Positions 10,300 to 21,587 of a stretch of 24,114 bases of DNA are shown one piece after another. The first letter of the stretch is position 1, and every line of letters begins with the position of its first letter. Position numbers and translations under genes: made by a program. This DNA comes from a candidate division SR1 bacterium (lineage in GTDB: Bacteria; Patescibacteriota; Gracilibacteria; Absconditabacterales; Absconditicoccaceae): assembly GCA_025997135.1 (NCBI GenBank), contig BNUE01000015.1:1-24114 (forward strand), written 5' to 3'. The notes beneath the pieces were generated by a model. The model was not told the DNA's origin, made no database searches, and saw nothing but the letters and a program-made list of their open reading frames with translations.

Positions 10300-10794
10300 C
10301 TATTCAACAACAGTAAGTGTTTCTTCAACAACCTCTGGTGTAGTGTCTGGAGTGTCTTCAGGCGCAGTAGCATCAGAAGGAGAAGTAACGTCTACGATTA
10401 CTGTTCCATCAGGAGTAGTCTCGTCTAGGAAAACATTACATCCAAACTGATTGTAAAGATCTGACTGTGGAAGGATTTCGTTGTCCCATGCTGCCTGACA
10501 AGTAGATTCTTGAGTAGCTGCATCTAAAGCCTGTCGAGCTTCTTTAGTCTGATCAACAACAGTTTTGATCTCTGCCTGCTGCTCTGCAGGAACCTGAGAC
10601 TGAAGTGTACAATCTAATACTCTAAAATACTCATCACAGATAGGTGCTGCAAATGTTCCAGCTACAACCTCTGAGGGTGAAGTAGTGTTGCCTGTTGGTT
10701 CAGTAGGTGTATCTGTGTTTCCACATCCTACGAGAATCAAAGATGTCCCTAAAAGGGCTAATAATGAAAGTTTTTTCATGAGAACAAATCGCAT
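10300..10794 (-). CDS. Small predicted lipoprotein
   Basis: 164 aa from the first ATG (10794) or 159 aa from the second (10779, MKKLSLLALLGTSLILVGCG); the latter is the more typical lipoprotein start. Basic n-region, hydrophobic core and lipobox LVGC predict export and lipidation. A Thr/Pro/Ser linker follows (GNTDTPTEPTGNTTSPSE), then a compact middle with four Cys (PICDEYFRVLDC, STCQAAW, FGCNVF) that could form two disulfides, and an acidic Thr/Pro-rich tail (DATAPEDTPDTTPEVVEE). Middle part is helical, containing VPAEQQAEIKTVVDQTKEA. No family recognised. It has no TGA codon at all, unlike most neighbours. It stands alone between rpoB and gatA with its own terminator. Confidence 0.8.
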   Translation of the reverse strand: MRFVLMKKLSLLALLGTSLILVGCGNTDTPTEPTGNTTSPSEVVAGTFAAPICDEYFRVLDCTLQSQVPAEQQAEIKTVVDQTKEARQALDAATQESTCQAAWDNEILPQSDLYNQFGCNVFLDETTPDGTVIVDVTSPSDATAPEDTPDTTPEVVEETLTVVE

Positions 10795-10901
10795 AAAAAA
10801 GATAAAACGTTGGTTGTTATATATTTTTCTAATTATAAAGCAAGAGTAATTTAGTTTTTTTGTGGATTATGGGTATTTTGTCAACTGATTTGTCTAGTCG
10901 T

Positions 10902-14666
<3,765 letters not shown>

Positions 14667-14759
14667 AAAAAAATAAAGATCACAAAATAAAAGCACTGGA
14701 TACGCGGGATAACTGGTACTCTGATCTAAAGAACAACAAACATATTGCTTCCATTTTAG

Positions 14760-14783
14760 AAAAAAGCTCTTGAAATGCAAGAG
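14760..14783 (-). terminator. Intrinsic-terminator-like hairpin upstream of rpoB
   Basis: CTCTTG (14783-14778), a 5-nt loop, CAAGAG (14772-14767), a C, then TTTTTT on the minus strand. It points towards rpoB about 95 nt before its ATG. No minus gene lies just upstream, so it could be an attenuator in the rpoB leader or a block against antisense readthrough from the DUF1294/mutS side. Confidence 0.45.
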
Positions 14784-14803
14784 AAAATAAGCAAAAAAGC
14801 GGT

Positions 14804-15073
14804 ATGAAAATATTTGTTTGTTATTTCATACTCATAAATCTGATAACTTTCATAATCCGAGGCATTGATAAGTGGAAAGCAATAGGTCAGAAGCGGAGAA
14901 TTAGTGAAAAAACTCTGCTAATTTTTTGCGGACTGGGATGATTTGTGGGAGCCGTGCTGGCGATGGGAATCTGGCATCATAAAACTATCAAATCGAAGTT
15001 TTTGGTCTGGTTTTATCTGATTGTAGGAGCCTGGATGGTGGCTGGAATTAGTCTATATTTATGGTTGAATTAA
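14804..15073 (+). CDS. DUF1294-family small membrane protein
   Basis: 89 aa; ends TAA. It reads MKIFVCYFILINLITFIIRG, then GIDKWKA, QKRRISEKTLL, a Gly-rich helix with GGFVGAVLAMG, then HHKTIKSKFLVWF and a last helix IVGAWMVAGISLYLWL. The D-K-A...RI.E..L...GG..G....HKT pattern matches DUF1294 inner-membrane proteins, whose function is not established. About three membrane helices. One TGA glycine sits in the conserved GG pair. Too short for simple ORF thresholds and split by that TGA, so it is easily missed. It is divergent from rpoB and precedes mutS by 166 nt. Confidence 0.82.
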
Positions 15074-15075
15074 AA

Positions 15076-15101
15076 AAATCCTACCCCATACGGCAGGATT
15101 T
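15076..15101. terminator. Hairpin terminator after the DUF1294 gene
   Basis: AAATCCT and AGGATTT pair across a 12-nt loop, 3 nt after the TAA. The T-run is poor on the plus strand (TTT) but long on the minus strand (seven T), so it may work in both directions, or mainly against antisense transcripts. Confidence 0.5.
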
Positions 15102-15239
15102 CAAATTTAATATCATTATTAGAAAGTAATTATGATTTTAGATGAACAAAGCGTGTCAAGTAAAATTATTCTTGATTATACTCAAAAAAATTAAAAAGTC
15201 AATAGATATTTTATAGCTTTAGAACTAGCATATCTTAAT

Positions 15240-17861
15240 ATGGCACTTTCTCCAATGCTGCAGCAATACGTGAATATGAAGAATCAACATCCAGAATGTC
15301 TGCTTTTTTTTCGTGTTGGTGATTTCTATGAATGATATTTTCAGGATGCACATCTCTTGCATCAGGTGCTGGATCTCGCTGTATCTGACAAAAGTAAAAA
15401 TAAAGACTGATCTATACCAATGGCAGGTATTCCTCATCACGCACTGGATAAATACATTCCTCGCCTAATTCAACACTGATATAAAATAGCAATTGCTGAG
15501 CAAATGACTGAAGCCATGCCTGGAAAGCTGGTAGATAGGCAGATTACTCAGATAATAACACCCTGAACCTATATCACAGAGTCTGCAAAGATATTTAATT
15601 ATATACTCTCTATCACGCAGCAGGAAACACAAAGCTGACTCAATTTTCACGTTGCGTGGGGAGATTTCACGATCGGAGAATATTGGACGAAAAGCTTCAA
15701 AACTTTAGATGAGGTAGAAAAACGAGTCGCCATAATCAATCCCAGAGAGATTATACTAGATGCTGATCTAAACTGTAAAGATGATATTAGTGATAGAGTA
15801 AAGACTAATGATAAAGCCATAATATCCATATATGAGGTGCCAAATGATCCTGATTTTTTTCTGATCAATCTCTGTAAAATTCAGAATTTAAAATCTTTTT
15901 GAATAGCTGTCGAAGGCTGACGCCTGAAAGGAATAACTTTGCTGTTGAATTATATCAAACATACTCAGACTGAGGCTATTCAAAATATATATAAAATATC
16001 CTTTCATAGCTCGGAAAATAGGGTGTTTCTAGATGACATAACTATCAAAAATTTGGAAATATTTACATCCAGTTATCAGCAAGAGACGAAGTATACTCTG
16101 TGCGAAGTATTGGATCATTCAAGAACTAGTGCTGGAGCTAGATTTCTCAGGTATTTACTTTTAAATCCGACAAAAGATTTACAAGTTATCACTGCTAGAC
16201 ACGGTCATATTCTCAGATTTCAGACGTCTCCAAATACCACTGATTTCCTCAGAATTTTACGCTGAACTTTTGATGTCTCAAAGCTGATCTCTACTATCTT
16301 GTACAGGAAACTTACTCCGATTACATTTGTGAAGCTTCGCAGTACCCTGTGAGAATTTTTCGATGAAAGTAAGCCATTTTTTAGGGGATTACAAGAGGAA
16401 CTGGCATATTTTGGACTGGCGAATGAACAGAAAAATCAGATTTCTAGTCTTTTTGATTTACTACACAAGGCACTGAAAGATGCTGATAATATAGGTTCTG
16501 ATCTAAACTTTATCGCTGATGGATACAGTGAAGCTATTGATCAGCTGAGAAAAATCGCATATCATAGTGATGAGCTGATATATGAATACCAGCTTTTGCT
16601 CGCTGAAAGGTCTGGACTGACAAATGTAAAATTAAAATTTATAATGAATGAGTGATATTTTATAGAGATTGCTCACAAAGATTCTGTGAATTTCAAGAAT
16701 ACACTCGAGAAGCTGGCAAATGATGATTCAGACAAATTCACTCTCTATCATCGTAAAACATTGAAGGACAGCTACCGTTTTACCACTCCATATCTGGAAA
16801 ATATAGCCAGTACCATACTTTCTGCACAGTGAAAATTACAAGCACAGGAATTTGCGGTGTTGTGAGAGATAAAAGAAAAAATAAGTCTGATTTCGCCTGT
16901 ACTGGCTCAGTTTGCACAAATGCTGGCTCAGTTTGATGTGTTTGCGTCTCACGCACGCTTTGCTATCGAGAAAGATTATACACAGCCGTTGTTTGTCGCG
17001 TGATGATGACAAAGCGGAGCTATCAATATCACAAACGCTCGTCATCCAGTCATTGAGGAGTTTCTGGCGAAAGATCAGCAATTTATACCGAATGATCTCG
17101 TGATCGAAGATGGCAATATCCATATCATCACCTGACCAAATATGGGCTGAAAATCTACCTATCTGCGTCAGTCAGCTCTAATACTGCTCTTGGCTCACTG
17201 CGGACTATTTGTGCCTGCGTCAAAGGCTAAGATTCCGCTAGTCGATGGAATATTTGCCCGCATCGGAAGCGGTGATATTATTGCAAAAAACCAGTCAACT
17301 TTTATGACAGAGATGATCGAAGTGAGTAATATATTGAATAACGCGACATCTAACTCTTTTATCATTTTTGATGAACTGGGGCGTGGGACATCCACATACG
17401 ATGGAATAGCTCTGACGAAGGCAATCTTGACCTATATTTTGACTAATGTAAAAGCTAAAACTCTACTCGCTACCCATTATCACGAATTGATAGATCTAGA
17501 AAATACATATCCTGAGGTGAAAAATTTCTCAGTATCAGTGTACGAAACTGACAAGGAAGTGATCTTTACAAAAAAGATAATAAAAGGCTGAGCTAACAAA
17601 TCATACTGAATAGATGTCGCACAGCTTGCATGAATTTCTAGGTCAATCATCGAAAATGCTAGAAATAATCTCGCAAACCTAGAATCTAACAAAAAAAACA
17701 CGGCATCTAACCAAACACCTCTATTTAATGATACGAATAAAGTAGATGAAAAGCAAATAAATAACGAAAAAGTAGCCTCGTTGATCAAAGCTACAAATCT
17801 CGATAATGTCACTCCTCTGCAGGCTCTGCAGTTATTGATGAAGATGAAAGAAGGGCTGTAA
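15240..17861 (+). CDS. mutS: DNA mismatch repair protein MutS
   Basis: 873 aa, usual for MutS1; ends TAA. The N-terminal mismatch-binding domain has FFRVGDFYE with the Phe-x-Glu that stacks at the mismatch, then [25 protein letters not shown] and the connector domain. The core/lever region includes [17 protein letters not shown]. The ATPase has Walker A GPNMGGKST (residues 632-640, with Gly632 and Gly637 both encoded by TGA), then STFMTEMIE, Walker [14 protein letters not shown] and the LATHYHEL switch His. A short C-terminal region ends [16 protein letters not shown], as in MutS. It recognises mismatches and loops and recruits MutL; no mutL is adjacent. Its end lies 2 nt from the convergent rplQ stop. 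The ATG at 15240 follows a TATCTT by 3 nt, and no Shine-Dalgarno is visible. Confidence 0.97.
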
Positions 17862-17863
17862 AG

Positions 17864-18250
17864 TTAGGCGATCTTTAGCATTACTTTTTCTGCTCCATCT
17901 CCCACTCTGTATCACATCTTGAATGTCGTGATAAATCAGCTTTTTTTGCCTGATTCTATGAATTTTGGAAGGAAGGTATCCATAACTTTTTTACCTTCTG
18001 GTTCAGATAGAATTTCTGATTTTACGAGTCTAATATTTTCGCGGCGAGCGTCTTTTGCATCGTATGCAGCGGTGTTTGAAACTAAATCTGCGAAAAAGCT
18101 GTCCGCATAAGACTTGAGAACTTTGGCTCTCTTTGAGGTCGTAGTGATCTTGCCGTTGCGAACTAGGTTTGTAAGGAGCTGTCTCAAAAACACTGGCTTG
18201 CTCTTGGCTCCTGTGTTGATTTCGAGAAGTTTGTTGTGTCTGTGTCTCAT
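17864..18250 (-). CDS. rplQ: 50S ribosomal protein L17 (bL17)
   Basis: 128 aa; ATG 18250, stop TAA. The start MRHRHNKLLEINTGAKSK.VFLRQLLTNLVRNGKI matches the bL17 signature (MRH...LGR...R..LLRNL...L..HE.I, adapted), followed by TTTSKRAKVLKSYAD and the C-terminal YRVGDGAEKVMLKIA, equivalent to the usual R.GD.A.M..IEL ending. bL17 sits near the exit tunnel of the large subunit. Only one TGA glycine (after ESGKKS). It starts 8 nt after the infC stop and is surely co-transcribed with it, whereas in most bacteria rplQ follows rpoA. Confidence 0.95.
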
Positions 18251-18258
18251 CCTAATAA

Positions 18259-18810
18259 TTATTTACTAAATAAAACAATACTATATCCCTGAGCCTCCTT
18301 TTTTGGAGTATCATACTGAGATTTACTAACTGGAGCAAGCATTTCCTTGACCGCAAGGATCTTTTCGGCGGCTTTGCTCGCATAAATTTTTTCTCTACCC
18401 CTGAGTCTGATGCTGACTTTGACATTATCGCCAGACCTGAGGAACTCTTCAGCTTTTTTTACTTTTAGAGCTAAATCGTTGTCTCATATTCCATAAGATA
18501 TTTTAATTTCCTTCAATTCTTTGCTTTTTTGCTGTTTGCGTTTTTCCTTGTCTTCTTTGCCTTTGTTGTACATATATTTACCATGGTCGGTCAGACGCAC
18601 GGTAGAGAGCATCTTTTCTGGGTCGTATGCTATCTGTACGAGGTCCAAACCAGCTTCTTCTGCCATCTCTAAAGCTCTCCTACGCGGGAATGTCCCCAGA
18701 TTTTGCTTATCATCATCGATAATCATAATGCTAGAGGCTTTGATCTGATCATTGACGTATACCATCCTGGCTTTTTGGTTAGGATTGGCAATCATAGGTT
18801 TCTGGAGCAT
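18259..18810 (-). CDS. infC: Translation initiation factor IF-3
   Basis: 183 aa; stop TAA. N-domain: YVNDQIKASSIMIIDDDKQNLGTFPRRRALEMAEEAGLDLVQI, then the basic linker and C-domain KGKEDKEKRKQQKSKELKEIKISYGIGDNDLALKVKKAEEFLRSGDNVKVSIRLRGRE, all characteristic. IF-3 binds the 30S platform, checks start-codon pairing and discriminates against non-canonical and leaderless starts in E. coli; this matters here because many genes look leaderless. The ATG at 18810 gives MLQKPMIANPN; the in-frame ATG five codons later (MIANPN) is an alternative. One TGA glycine (ISYGIG). The usual rpmI and rplT partners are absent; rplQ follows instead. Confidence 0.95.
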
Positions 18811-18839
18811 ATAGAGTGGAGAAAAAATAAAGGTTTAAT

Positions 18840-18912
18840 CGCTCCCGGCGGGGGTCGAACCCGCGGTTTCCACCGTGAGAGGGTGGCGTCCTAACCACTA
18901 GACCACGAGAGC
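18840..18912 (-). tRNA. tRNA-Glu (anticodon CUC)
   Basis: Complete cloverleaf on the minus strand: acceptor GCTCTCG pairs with CGGGAGC, anticodon stem CCACC/GGTGG with loop CTCTCAC (CUC at 34-36), T-loop GTTCGAC, discriminator G. CCA is not encoded, so it must be added after transcription. It lies 30 nt upstream of infC on the same strand and may share its transcript. Confidence 0.95.
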
Positions 18913-19212
18913 AGTATAAATGATGACTGAGTGAATGTATAGCTAAAATCCCCATAAAATCAAGAGATTTTTAGACTTTTTTTCGTGGATAGAAGGAAAA
19001 TAGAAATAAAAAGCTGGTTTTAAAGATATTTTTGAATTGATTGTGTGTAGTTTGACGCAAGTGTCTTTTCTGAACGCAGTGAAGAATCCAGTTTGAATGA
19101 GCTAGAGATGCTTCCTTAGTTTCACTCCCCGCAGTTTCATGTGAGGGCAGACAAGATGACAGTGAGTCAAACTCAAAATGACGGCAAGTTTATTTTCAAA
19201 TTTAAAAAAAAT
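18913..19212. repeat. Non-coding spacer with degenerate palindromic-type repeats
   Basis: No open frame is supported here. 18936-18963 holds a promoter. Around 19069-19093 CTGAACGCAGTGAAGAATCCAG matches the widespread intergenic repeat type (CTGAGTGAAACGAAGAATCCAG), and about 19100-19190 has more degenerate pieces of the same kind (CTTCCTTAGTTTCACTCC, AAGATGACAGTGAGT). Another copy lies at 21495-21530. Confidence 0.5.
18936..18963 (-). promoter_or_regulatory. Promoter of tRNA-Glu (and perhaps infC-rplQ)
   Basis: On the minus strand TTGATT (18963-18958), a 16-nt spacer, then TATACA (18941-18936). Predicted start is about 15-17 nt before the mature tRNA 5' end. Confidence 0.55.
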
Positions 19213-19295
19213 TGGGGAGAGTAGGATTTGAACCTACGTAGCCGTGAGGCGACTGATTTACAGTCAGTTGCAATTGACCGCTCTGCCATCTCCCC
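19213..19295 (-). tRNA. tRNA-Tyr (anticodon GUA)
   Basis: Minus-strand cloverleaf: GGGGAGA pairs with TCTCCCC, anticodon stem ACTGA/TCAGT with loop CTGTAAA (GUA), a long variable arm (GCCTCACGGC region) typical of class II tRNA-Tyr, T-loop GTTCAAA, discriminator A. CCA is not encoded. A run of eight T follows within a few bases and may end transcription. It lies 10 nt after the stop of the 81-aa membrane protein gene. Confidence 0.94.
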
Positions 19296-19305
19296 ATCCC
19301 AATTT

Positions 19306-19551
19306 TTAGCTGTTCTCTAGACTTTGCATCAGATTATCCGCTGGACTACCTATCGAAATCACTCCAGTCATCACGAGTCATCATACCACGATCAAACCAA
19401 AACCAATCATCAACAGTAAATTCCTCGTCCCTCCTAAATGTTCCTCTGCTCGAGCACTTTTGCCTAAATTTTCGACTAAAGGATATGATCGATACATCAT
19501 AGCACATCCACCAGCCATAAAAGCAATTCACAAGAGGATTCTACCAAACAT
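19306..19551 (-). CDS. Small two-helix membrane protein between tRNA genes
   Basis: 81 aa; stop TAA. ATG 19551 gives MFGRILLGIAFMAGGCAMMY as a first membrane helix, a hydrophilic middle (RSYPLVENLGKSARAEEHLG) and a second helix (LLLMIGFGLIVVGGLVMTGV), ending MQSLENS. Both termini probably face the same side. Three TGA glycines, two adjacent in the second helix, so the standard code shows only an out-of-frame 61-aa ORF. No known family recognised; small VIGFGLIVVG-type helices are common in CPR inner-membrane proteins. It lies 30 nt after tRNA-Gly(UCA) and 10 nt before tRNA-Tyr, so all three are probably on one transcript that must be cut by RNase P. Confidence 0.72.
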
Positions 19552-19581
19552 CAAATATAACAAAGATAAAAGGTACAAAAT

Positions 19582-19655
19582 AGCGGATAACGGGACTTGA
19601 ACCCGTACGAGCAGAGCTGAAGTCTGCTATGCTACACCAACTACATCATATCCGC
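19582..19655 (-). tRNA. tRNA-Gly (anticodon UCA), the UGA decoder
   Basis: Full cloverleaf on the minus strand: acceptor GCGGATA/TATCCGC, D-stem ATGT/GCAT with GG in the loop, anticodon stem GCAGA/TCTGC with loop CTTCAGC (UCA at 34-36, U33 present), 4-nt variable loop, T-stem ACGGG/CCCGT with loop TTCAAGT, discriminator U73. UCA pairs with UGA. G1-C72, C2-G71, C35 and U73 are the glycine identity elements known from bacterial tRNA-Gly; a tRNA-Trp would be expected to have G73 and a CA-ending Trp context, and tRNA-Sec a long variable arm and 8-bp acceptor. CCA is not encoded. This fits the tRNA-Gly(UCA) described for SR1 bacteria and explains the in-frame TGA codons. Confidence 0.95.
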
Positions 19656-19739
19656 ACAGTTTCAGAGAACTTCTGAGTTTATACTAAATTAAATGTAAAA
19701 ATCAAGAGGAAATTTACAGAGAAAAATTATAATTCAAGA

Positions 19740-20507
19740 CTACACCACCTTGTCTACATTTTCACCCTTGCGGGGAAGTAGACGATTATATGTATTAGTA
19801 TTTGGATGAATTTTCGTTCGTTTGACTGGGGGGAAAGCTCAGAATGGAGAATGATATATGAGTGTTCATCCATTTGAATTTATCTCCATAATATTAAAGA
19901 CATTAGGCAATGTAAGCACAAATGAGTCCTCCAATATAAAACCTTTGTCTAAATGATACATTCATTTGGGCATTCCCATCTTTTGTAGGAAAGGATAAAA
20001 CAGAGAAAGTCTTTTGTCGTCTGGTATATTTGGTGGTAGCTCGATACTTATCTTGTTATTCGCTCAGGGATCAAACACATATCGATCGTTATTATAATTG
20101 ATAGGAGATATATCCTCACCTGTAAGTGGATCTTTATAGGTCTGGAGCTGAGACTGTGATGGGTTAAATGATTTATCTAGGATATAATCGCCTATCCTGA
20201 GAGAGCCTGAAGAGAATAAATTTATTTTTTGCATTAACCATTCAAAATCCTCCAATGAATAGCGGTTTTTCTGATGAAGAGATTCAAACTGTACTATGAG
20301 ATCTGGATAATTCGCAAGATAAGCAATAAAGTCTGGAGGCAGATCAGCTTTTTTTGTTACTTTTCATTTTAAGGCTTTTGGTTTTGGCTGTAATAAAATA
20401 TCTATAAGCTCTGTCTGCTCTTCAGCTGTTAATGTTTGATATTTTGACTCCCCTGTTAGATGATCAAAGATCTGCTCATAAGAAGAGTTATTTGTGAAGG
20501 CAGCCAT
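19740..20507 (-). CDS. Unknown soluble protein, 255 aa
   Basis: ATG 20507 (MAAFTNNSSYEQIFDHLTGES); stop TAG. I prefer this start over ATG 20555 because a promoter (TTACAA, 16 nt, TATCAT) ends 8 nt before it and the longer form would overlap the upstream gene. No signal peptide or membrane segment. The N-terminal ~90 residues look helical (LTAEEQTELIDILLQPKPKAL, PPDFIAYLANYPDLIVQFE); the rest is mixed with many turns (YKDPLTGEDISPINYNNDRY, NVFNIMEINSNGGTLIYHSP) and ends NTYNRLLPRKGENVDKVV. Not recognised; the C-terminal half might be a beta-rich domain. Same strand as its upstream neighbour, possibly functionally linked. The TGA codons (e.g. in FDPGANN and NGGTL) are needed for an unbroken frame. 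Confidence 0.72.
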
Positions 20508-20515
20508 AGTTAAGG

Positions 20516-20543
20516 ATGATAAAATTAAATCATAACTTTGTAA
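20516..20543 (-). promoter_or_regulatory. Promoter of the 255-aa gene
   Basis: Minus strand TTACAA (20543-20538), 16-nt spacer, TATCAT (20521-20516), then 8 nt to ATG 20507. It lies inside the last codons and stop of the upstream gene. The spacing repeats the leaderless pattern and decides the start codon. Confidence 0.5.
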
Positions 20544-21319
20544 GTCTGAGATCATACTCTGATCAGATATGCGCCTGTCGGAAGAGTGGTGATTTGCTGG
20601 GTTCAGCTGACTGTCTCAGAATAGACCAGCTGTCCCTGAGTATTATAAATCTCGAAAGTTTGAGGTTGATCGTTATTTTCGATGGTGAGAACTCAGTTTG
20701 CTCAGTGGACTTTAATATTTAGGTTTATCGTTTCAATACCTACTGTGTAAATTTTGTCCAGAATTAGATACTGCCTGATCCCTTTCCACTGAACGGTGCT
20801 TCATAAGCCGTATGGTCTAGAGTCAAATTTAATGGCATAATTTGCATCAGGATGATTGGTCGTAGCTGAAGATTTCAAAGCAGGATTATTGAGCTGGGTA
20901 TCTGAACTAATATCTAGCTCTGCGAAAACCTGAATTCTTTCTCATTTGAGTATCTCGTATGGTGAGGGTGAATTGAAGACTCCGATATCTTGTCAGTTGC
21001 GACCAGATTGCCACTGATCACCTATGAAAGTTTTGTCTCAGACTTTGACAACTATTCTTTTGATTCCTTTTTTGTTCGCGATGTTTGTCTCGAGAGAAAA
21101 TCTGAGAGTAGACGTGTTTTCAGTAGCTACTCCGTCTGCGACTAGGACTTTCTGATTTTTATTACTGATTTCTAGTCGAGAACCGTCAGCTCGAGTGAGA
21201 GATTCATCAGACTGGAGAGTGTCTGGAGTTTTGATGCTATTTTTGAGTTCATTTAATTGCTGTGCTGTCGATGGAGTTTCGGTTGTATTGAGAAGCTCTG
21301 GATTTGAAGATATTGGCAT
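20525..21319 (-). CDS. Unknown protein with beta-sandwich C-terminal sorting-like domain
   Basis: 264 aa; ATG 21319 (MPISSNPELLNTTETPSTAQQ), stop TAA. A longer reading from TTG 21358 is less likely. No signal peptide is visible. The N-terminal ~60 residues are polar and Ser/Thr-rich; the middle is strand-rich (TLRFSLETNIAN, KRIVVKVGDKTFIGDQW, GERIQVFAELDI, YAIKFDSRPYG). The last ~70 residues, with GVLTIENNDQPQTFEIYNTQ, GQLVYSETVSGTQQ and TTLPTGAYLIRVGSQTYKVMI, follow the strand order of type-A C-terminal secretion/sorting domains (G..v......L..G.Y.v.....k.v). Those belong to the type IX system of Bacteroidota; with no signal peptide a true T9SS cargo is doubtful, so the resemblance may be general Ig-like folding. 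TGA glycines fall at GDK, GSQ and GTQQ. Confidence 0.68.
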
Positions 21320-21380
21320 TTTGAAGTAGAAAAAAGAAATAAAAGTCTGACTTCCCAATTATTTCGGGATAATTCGTTAT

Positions 21381-21409
21381 ATTTTACTCTTTTTGGATTG
21401 ATTTGTCAA
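21381..21409 (-). promoter_or_regulatory. Promoter of the 264-aa gene
   Basis: Minus strand TTGACA (21409-21404), 17-nt spacer, TAAAAT (21386-21381). It leaves a leader of about 55 nt before ATG 21319. A short AATTAT/ATAATT inverted repeat lies in that leader (about 21352-21372). Confidence 0.7.
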
Positions 21410-21433
21410 ATGTGGAATGGGGATTTTCAAAAA

Positions 21434-21475
21434 GGATAGGGGCAAGCCTCCGACATGTCGAGAGCAAGCCTATCC
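21434..21475. repeat. Imperfect palindromic repeat
   Basis: GGATAGG (21434-21440) pairs with CCTATCC (21469-21475), around a perfect CGACATGTCG palindrome (21451-21460) and two GCAAGCC copies. It lies in the spacer between the SLH gene and the promoter of the 264-aa gene. Confidence 0.6.
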
Positions 21476-21494
21476 CTACAAAATTTAATTGGAC

Positions 21495-21530
21495 TGTCAT
21501 TACTGGGTCCTTCGTTTCACTCAGGATGAC
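21495..21530. repeat. Copy of the GTCATCCTGAGTGAAACGAAGGA-type repeat
   Basis: On the minus strand it reads GTCATCCTGAGTGAAACGA then AGGACCCAGTAATGACA, with GTCAT/ATGAC ends. This short intergenic repeat type is widespread in bacteria and CPR genomes. A degenerate relative lies at 19069-19190. Confidence 0.6.
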
Positions 21531-21544
21531 GTAAATGTTAAAAA

Positions 21545-21571
21545 AGGACGGATTATTAGTCCGCCCCTACA
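21545..21571. repeat. Short inverted repeat GGACGG...GTCCGCCCC
   Basis: GGACGGATTATTAGTCCGCC contains GGAC/GTCC arms around a 9-nt loop. Immediately downstream of the SLH gene stop, it is another intergenic palindrome and might also act as that gene's terminator, though no T-run follows closely. Confidence 0.45.
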
Positions 21572-21587
21572 AATATAAATTTGTATA

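Noticed and set aside
15240..17861. mutS as a heavily decayed pseudogene with many stops
   Set aside because: All internal stops are TGA at glycine positions; no TAA or TAG interrupts the frame.
19346..19531. 61-aa minus ORF rich in Trp/Phe/Asp
   Set aside because: It is the wrong frame over the 81-aa membrane protein, which has clear hydrophobic helices and a proper start and stop under code 25.
19582..19655. Reading the UCA tRNA as tRNA-Trp (code 4) or tRNA-Sec
   Set aside because: U73, G1-C72, C2-G71 and a 4-nt variable loop fit glycine; in-frame TGA falls at invariant glycines rather than Trp or redox Cys/Sec sites.
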